From positions 1 through 20,350 of the forward strand of contig PWOD01000164.1 in NCBI GenBank assembly GCA_003557545.1: a DNA stretch of 20,350 nucleotides, read 5' to 3'. Each line of letters starts with the position of its first letter. Within the stretch, counting starts at the first letter, position 1. The notes below the pieces were generated by a model. That model saw nothing but the letters and a program-made list of their open reading frames with translations. It did no database searches and was not told the DNA's origin. The translations under genes and the position numbers were made by a program. Positions 17,230 to 20,350 of the stretch are shown piece by piece. Source of the DNA: a bacterium. Its GTDB lineage: Bacteria; T1Sed10-126.

Positions 17230-17244
17230 GATAAAAATTTTATC
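17230..17244. promoter_or_regulatory. Palindrome just downstream of the promoter, possible operator
   Basis: GATAAAAATTTTATC is a perfect 7-bp inverted repeat around one central base, 21 bp past the -10 box. The position suits a repressor site. The AT-rich composition makes chance occurrence plausible. Confidence 0.3.
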
Positions 17245-17255
17245 GTATATAAAAA

Positions 17256-17363
17256 CTAAAGGCTCAGGCGGCTCATATCTGCAGCTGTTTGAGCTGAATC
17301 AACCATGGTGGAAACAGGTGAAAGTTCTGAACCGATTAAATTATCAATCACTATACAGTCCAT
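17256..17363 (-). CDS. Possible 35-residue protein (uncharacterised)
   Basis: On the minus strand AGGAGG stands 5 bp before the ATG at 17363, and the frame stays open for 35 codons to TAG at 17256. The product starts MDCIVIDNLIGSELSPVS, has one cysteine and carries no signal peptide. The same frame extends 12 codons upstream to an ATG at 17399, adding two more cysteines (RCQEGC), but that start lacks a ribosome site. I do not recognise the protein. It lies antisense to the leader of the pilin-like gene, so it could equally be non-coding. Confidence 0.3.
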   Translation of the reverse strand: MDCIVIDNLIGSELSPVSTMVDSAQTAADMSRLSL

Positions 17364-17424
17364 ACAACCCTCCTGACAGCGATCCGGGGTCTGCTCCATT
17401 TAACCAGCAGATAATTAAGAAATC

Positions 17425-17814
17425 ATGAGCAGTTCAGCCCGGCCGACAAAAGCAAACGAACGGGGCCAGGTCATGTTAGAATACAGCCTGTTCATGGTGT
17501 TGATTGCTTTCATGGTCCTGTCTATTTTTATTATATTGGACCCTCAAATCAGGGATTTCTTTGCCCGGTCGATCGGTGAAGAGACGGTTGAAACTGCGCG
17601 GGAAGAGTTGGAACGTTCAATCCAGGAAACAGCCGTAGAGTATCAAACCTACCAGACCGGCGTTCGTTATGAGGAGGGTGATGTAGTTAAAAATCCTGAT
17701 GACGACAAACTCTACGTTGCCATCCTGGAACATACTGCCTATGACGGAGAAAATCCAGAGTTCCCATTTGACCGCAGCCCCCCACACCCGGATTTTTGGA
17801 AATTAAAAGAATAG
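17425..17814 (+). CDS. Pilin-like protein with class III signal and C-terminal CBM5/12-like domain
   Basis: Encodes 129 residues. Residues 12-38 read ERGQVMLEYSLFMVLIAFMV and onward: a basic leader, cleavage expected between Gly14 and Gln15, Glu at +5 (Glu19) and a hydrophobic helix of about 20 residues. This is the layout of Flp/TadE pilins and archaeal class III signal proteins. A charged helical stretch (about 50-72) follows. Residues 73-129 resemble a CBM5/12 chitin-binding-like module: VRYEEGDVV, then LYVAI, then GENPEF, then FWKLKE, with aromatics Tyr82, Tyr97 and Trp125 at the expected places. It is probably membrane-anchored or assembled and exposes a small carbohydrate-binding-like head. 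The ribosome site is weak. No assembly ATPase or prepilin peptidase is nearby. Confidence 0.65.
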   Translation: MSSSARPTKANERGQVMLEYSLFMVLIAFMVLSIFIILDPQIRDFFARSIGEETVETAREELERSIQETAVEYQTYQTGVRYEEGDVVKNPDDDKLYVAILEHTAYDGENPEFPFDRSPPHPDFWKLKE

Positions 17815-17827
17815 CAAACTCTTTTTG

Positions 17828-18136
17828 TTATAAAATTTTTCGGGCTGTATCAGCCTTACCTCGCAGTTCTTCAAACAGGGACTCAACATCCCGCCAGGCA
17901 ATCTCGGTCGAACGGAGTGAATCTTCAAGCTCGGCGGCTGTGACGTGAAATACTATCAACCCAAAACTCCCGGCTGCGCCCTTGATACCATGGGCGATCT
18001 TCCGGGCTGCCTCAGATTCACGGGCTTTAATATGCTCACCCAACTCCTTCATGTCATCATCTAAATTATCGAAAAATTCGGGTAATAGAGGCCGCAAGGT
18101 TTCATCTACCTCAGAAAAATAAAAAAAATAATCCAT
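17828..18136 (-). CDS. Stand-alone Hpt (histidine phosphotransfer) protein
   Basis: Encodes 102 residues, a four-helix Hpt domain and nothing else. The phosphorylatable histidine is His49 in AHGIKGAAGSFG, an excellent match to the Hpt consensus AHxLKGxAxxxG. A strong GGGAGGA site is 7-9 bp before the ATG. It is encoded 41 bp downstream of the hybrid kinase and so most likely takes phosphate from that kinase's C-terminal receiver and passes it to a regulator outside this window. It is acidic. It converges with the pilin-like gene, only 13 bp separating the two stops. Confidence 0.92.
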   Translation of the reverse strand: MDYFFYFSEVDETLRPLLPEFFDNLDDDMKELGEHIKARESEAARKIAHGIKGAAGSFGLIVFHVTAAELEDSLRSTEIAWRDVESLFEELRGKADTARKIL

Positions 18137-18177
18137 CCCATAATTCCTCCCTGCTGCGAATAATGATCAAAATCTCA

Positions 18178-20350
18178 TCAACTATTTAACTGCTGAACAA
18201 GCATTTTAATTAATTGCTGTTTTTTCAGTGGTTTTGTTAAATAATCATCAACTCCAGCTTCCATCGCCTGCTTGCGAGCCTCACCATAGGAATGGGCACT
18301 GAGAGCCACTACGGGAAGGCTGTCCTGACGATTCTGTTGTTCCCATCGACGAAACCGGCGCACCGCCTCGTAACCATCAATCACCGGCATCTCGAGATCC
18401 ATTAAGACCAAATCAAACTGGTCCTGTTTAAGTTTTTTAAGCGCCTCACGGCCATTCTCTACAACAATCAACTCCAGCGCAAATTCTGCCAGAAAATGTT
18501 TAATTAACAGCTGATTGTTGCGGTTATCCTCGGCCAGCAGAATCCGCCCCTCCAGAGTATTCTCCTCAGATACCATCTTCTCCAGTGCAGTGGAACCAGA
18601 CTCTTTTAACTGAAGTTCCGGGATCAGCCGAACCAGCACCTCAACCAGCCCCTGCCAGGTAAGCGGTTTATGAAAACATTCAGTGCAATACCCAGCAGTT
18701 TGACAACTTTTCTGGGTAGGTTCACTTAGCATACAAACAGCCCGTTTCTCCAGGATCTTGACAAGCTCTGGGGAGGTTTTCAGATCCTCACTATCAATTA
18801 AACTATAATCATACAAAACTGCTGCATAGGTACCAGTTTGTAAAGCCTCTTTAAACTCCGACCAGCTGGTGACAACCTGACAGGACAGATTAAGATGATC
18901 TAAATAATTCCCCACAATTTTACAAAATTCAGCGGAGCTGGCAGCCAGCAAAATCGGTTCGGCGACAAACTCCTCATCCTCGGAAAACAGTCGATAAAGA
19001 TCCCCTACGGTCGACACCGGTTGTGATTCAGGGGATGATGGAAAATCCAATTTAACCTTAAACCGACTTCCTTTACCCAATTGACTTTCCAGGTCAATCG
19101 TCCCCTCCATCTGTTCAACTAAACGCTTACAGATACTGAGGCCCAAGCCAGTTCCCTGGTAACGACGGCTGTGTGATTCATCAACCTGATGGAAAATTTC
19201 AAAAACTCGCTTTTGCTCCCGAGGGTCTATACCAATACCGGTATCTTCAACCATCCACTCCAGCACTGGATTGGCAGAGTCAGACCCGGCTGCTTCCAAC
19301 GACAATTTTATTTCACCGCAATCAGTAAACTTTATGGCATTATTCAGCAGGTTGACCAGCACCTGGCGGACCCGCCGCGGATCACCGATAACCCGTAAAG
19401 GAGTTCGAGGATCGACATAAACAATCAATTCAACCCCTTTATCAGCAGCCTGGCCCAAAAACAACTCGGCCACTTCTTCTGTTAATAATCCAGGCGAAAA
19501 ACTTTCTTCCACCAGAGAAAACTGGCCGACTTCCTGCTGAGAAATATCCAGAATATCGTTAAGCAAGGTCAACAACATCTCACTGGAACTTTCAAAAACA
19601 TTAACAAACTTCTGCTGAGCCAGATCTAACTTGGTTTCCTTCAGAAGCTCCACAAACCCCATAATGGCATTCAGCGGTGTTTTTATCTCATGGGAAACAT
19701 TGGCCAGAAAACGGGATTTTGCCTGACTCGCCTCGGCCAGCTTTTCACGGGTCTTAACTAACTCCGTTATATCAACCGAAACCCCGAGAAATTGCTGTTT
19801 GTTAACAGCCGAAAGATTCAGCTTATAAGCAAAGAATAAAATTACAATCTCCTCACCATCCTTGCGCACCCCGGGCAACTCTCCCCTCCAGACCCCCTGC
19901 GACTTGAAACTTTCCAAAATCTCTAACTCTTTTTCTTTCACAGTATCCGGATGTAAAATGGCCACCGGACGTCCTAATACCTCCAAGCTATTATAGCCGT
20001 AAATACGCTCGGCTCCGGGGCTAAACTCACGGATCAACAGCTCCTGACTATCAGATGATTTTTCAGTGATTACAAAACCCACATCTTTACTGGCGTTAAA
20101 AATTCCTTCCAGCTTCTGCCGCTGCTGTTTTTCAGCAGTAATATCAAGCGAACTTCCAATAATCTCCCTGACCTCTCCTCCGATAGTAACCGGATTTAAC
20201 CGAGTCAACCAGGTCCGCACGCCCTCCGGCAGATCTAACTTTTCTTCATAAGTCACCGGCGCACCGGCCTTCAAACAACTTTGATAGTTTTTCATGATAG
20301 ATTTACCCAACTTCGACCCAAGTGCTTCCACCGGAGTTTTATTCCAGATA
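18178..20350 (-). CDS. Hybrid sensor histidine kinase, 5' end beyond the window
   Basis: The frame is open to the window edge with no good start (an in-frame GTG at 20331 lies inside a PAS domain), so the N-terminus is missing. Numbering from that GTG, the order is: end of one PAS domain (to about 70, ITAEKQQ), a full PAS (about 75-190), HisKA with His214 (NVSHEIKTPLN), a HATPase with NNAIKFT, VEDTGIGI and GTGLGLSI boxes, a degenerate receiver (about 455-575) and a true receiver with Asp645 (LVLMDLEMPVIDG) and LTKP. The first receiver keeps an Asp (VLYDYSLID) and a Lys (HKP) but lacks the acidic pair at its start (ILLAASS against ILLAEDN). No transmembrane segment is seen in the part present. 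It feeds phosphate to the adjacent Hpt protein. Confidence 0.9.
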   Translation of the reverse strand, partial: IWNKTPVEALGSKLGKSIMKNYQSCLKAGAPVTYEEKLDLPEGVRTWLTRLNPVTIGGEVREIIGSSLDITAEKQQRQKLEGIFNASKDVGFVITEKSSDSQELLIREFSPGAERIYGYNSLEVLGRPVAILHPDTVKEKELEILESFKSQGVWRGELPGVRKDGEEIVILFFAYKLNLSAVNKQQFLGVSVDITELVKTREKLAEASQAKSRFLANVSHEIKTPLNAIMGFVELLKETKLDLAQQKFVNVFESSSEMLLTLLNDILDISQQEVGQFSLVEESFSPGLLTEEVAELFLGQAADKGVELIVYVDPRTPLRVIGDPRRVRQVLVNLLNNAIKFTDCGEIKLSLEAAGSDSANPVLEWMVEDTGIGIDPREQKRVFEIFHQVDESHSRRYQGTGLGLSICKRLVEQMEGTIDLESQLGKGSRFKVKLDFPSSPESQPVSTVGDLYRLFSEDEEFVAEPILLAASSAEFCKIVGNYLDHLNLSCQVVTSWSEFKEALQTGTYAAVLYDYSLIDSEDLKTSPELVKILEKRAVCMLSEPTQKSCQTAGYCTECFHKPLTWQGLVEVLVRLIPELQLKESGSTALEKMVSEENTLEGRILLAEDNRNNQLLIKHFLAEFALELIVVENGREALKKLKQDQFDLVLMDLEMPVIDGYEAVRRFRRWEQQNRQDSLPVVALSAHSYGEARKQAMEAGVDDYLTKPLKKQQLIKMLVQQLNS

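Larger units (their letters stand above)
16852..17255. other. AT-rich intergenic regulatory region, about 400 bp
   Basis: It separates the divergent transporter and pilin-like genes. Apart from the promoter and palindrome listed separately, I see no ORF with a ribosome site, no tRNA and no clear riboswitch. A 21-codon minus-strand ORF near 17148 (reading IKLFNLE) shares a 12-bp word with the C-terminal coding part of the mosaic gene (TAGATTAAACAG on the plus strand), probably by chance. Minus-strand TTAAGA and TAAATT boxes, 16 bp apart, could serve the transporter but are weak. Confidence 0.45.

Noticed and set aside
20329-20331. GTG as the true start of the sensor kinase
   Set aside because: The frame stays open to the window edge and the residues before it (WNKTP) fit the PAS fold, so the gene starts outside the window.
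1-20350. Mobile elements, CRISPR arrays, toxin-antitoxin or phage-defence genes
   Set aside because: No transposase, integrase, regularly spaced repeats or defence-type domains were found on reading either strand.

Overview
The window reads as ordinary chromosomal DNA of a diderm (outer-membrane) bacterium, probably an anaerobe and possibly a halophile. Several genes encode envelope proteins: a 543-residue signal-peptide-bearing beta-barrel candidate, a very large secreted mosaic protein, a cardiolipin synthase and a TVP38-type membrane protein. There are also an FdrA/YlbE (oxamate carbamoyltransferase-like) operon with a detached FdrA tail, and strong AGGAGG-type ribosome sites. I think a Halanaerobiales-like diderm Firmicute is the best guess. 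Spirochaete or FCB-group relatives cannot be excluded from this sequence alone. No phage, transposase, CRISPR, tRNA or rRNA was seen.

Layout. Region 1 (4-4143, minus) is one 1379-residue secreted mosaic: signal peptide, ALK-type glycine-rich domain, CARDB-like repeats, GLUG repeats and a FlgD/T9SS-like C-terminal domain. Region 2 (4596-6806, plus) is a two-gene membrane and lipid unit: a TVP38/TMEM64 protein followed by cardiolipin synthase. Region 3 (6975-10792, plus) is a four-gene metabolic operon: FdrA, a 57-residue stand-alone FdrA tail, a YlbE/DUF1116 protein and a cyclase-family (kynurenine formamidase-like) metal hydrolase. It ends at a very strong GC-rich hairpin. Region 4 (11022-12653, plus) is the outer-membrane barrel candidate, convergent with typA/bipA (12778-14595, minus). 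Upstream of typA on the minus strand is a two-gene unit of a DASS/SLC13 dicarboxylate-type transporter and a stand-alone CBS-domain protein (16851-14865). Region 5 is a regulatory stretch of about 570 bp with a good sigma-70-type promoter and a possible 35-residue ORF. It leads to a pilin-like protein with a class III signal and a C-terminal CBM5/12-like domain (17425-17814, plus). Region 6 (minus) is a hybrid sensor kinase running off the right end of the window, followed by a stand-alone Hpt phosphotransfer protein.

Working together: FdrA plus its tail and YlbE match two of the three subunits of the oxamate carbamoyltransferase of anaerobic allantoin breakdown in E. coli. The third subunit (YlbF/DUF2877) and a carbamate kinase are absent here, and a metal-dependent cyclase-type hydrolase stands in their place, so the substrate is open. 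The hybrid kinase and Hpt should form a phosphorelay whose output regulator lies outside the window. The most unusual items are the split FdrA operon with the cyclase, the pilin-like/CBM5-like fusion and the mosaic surface protein.
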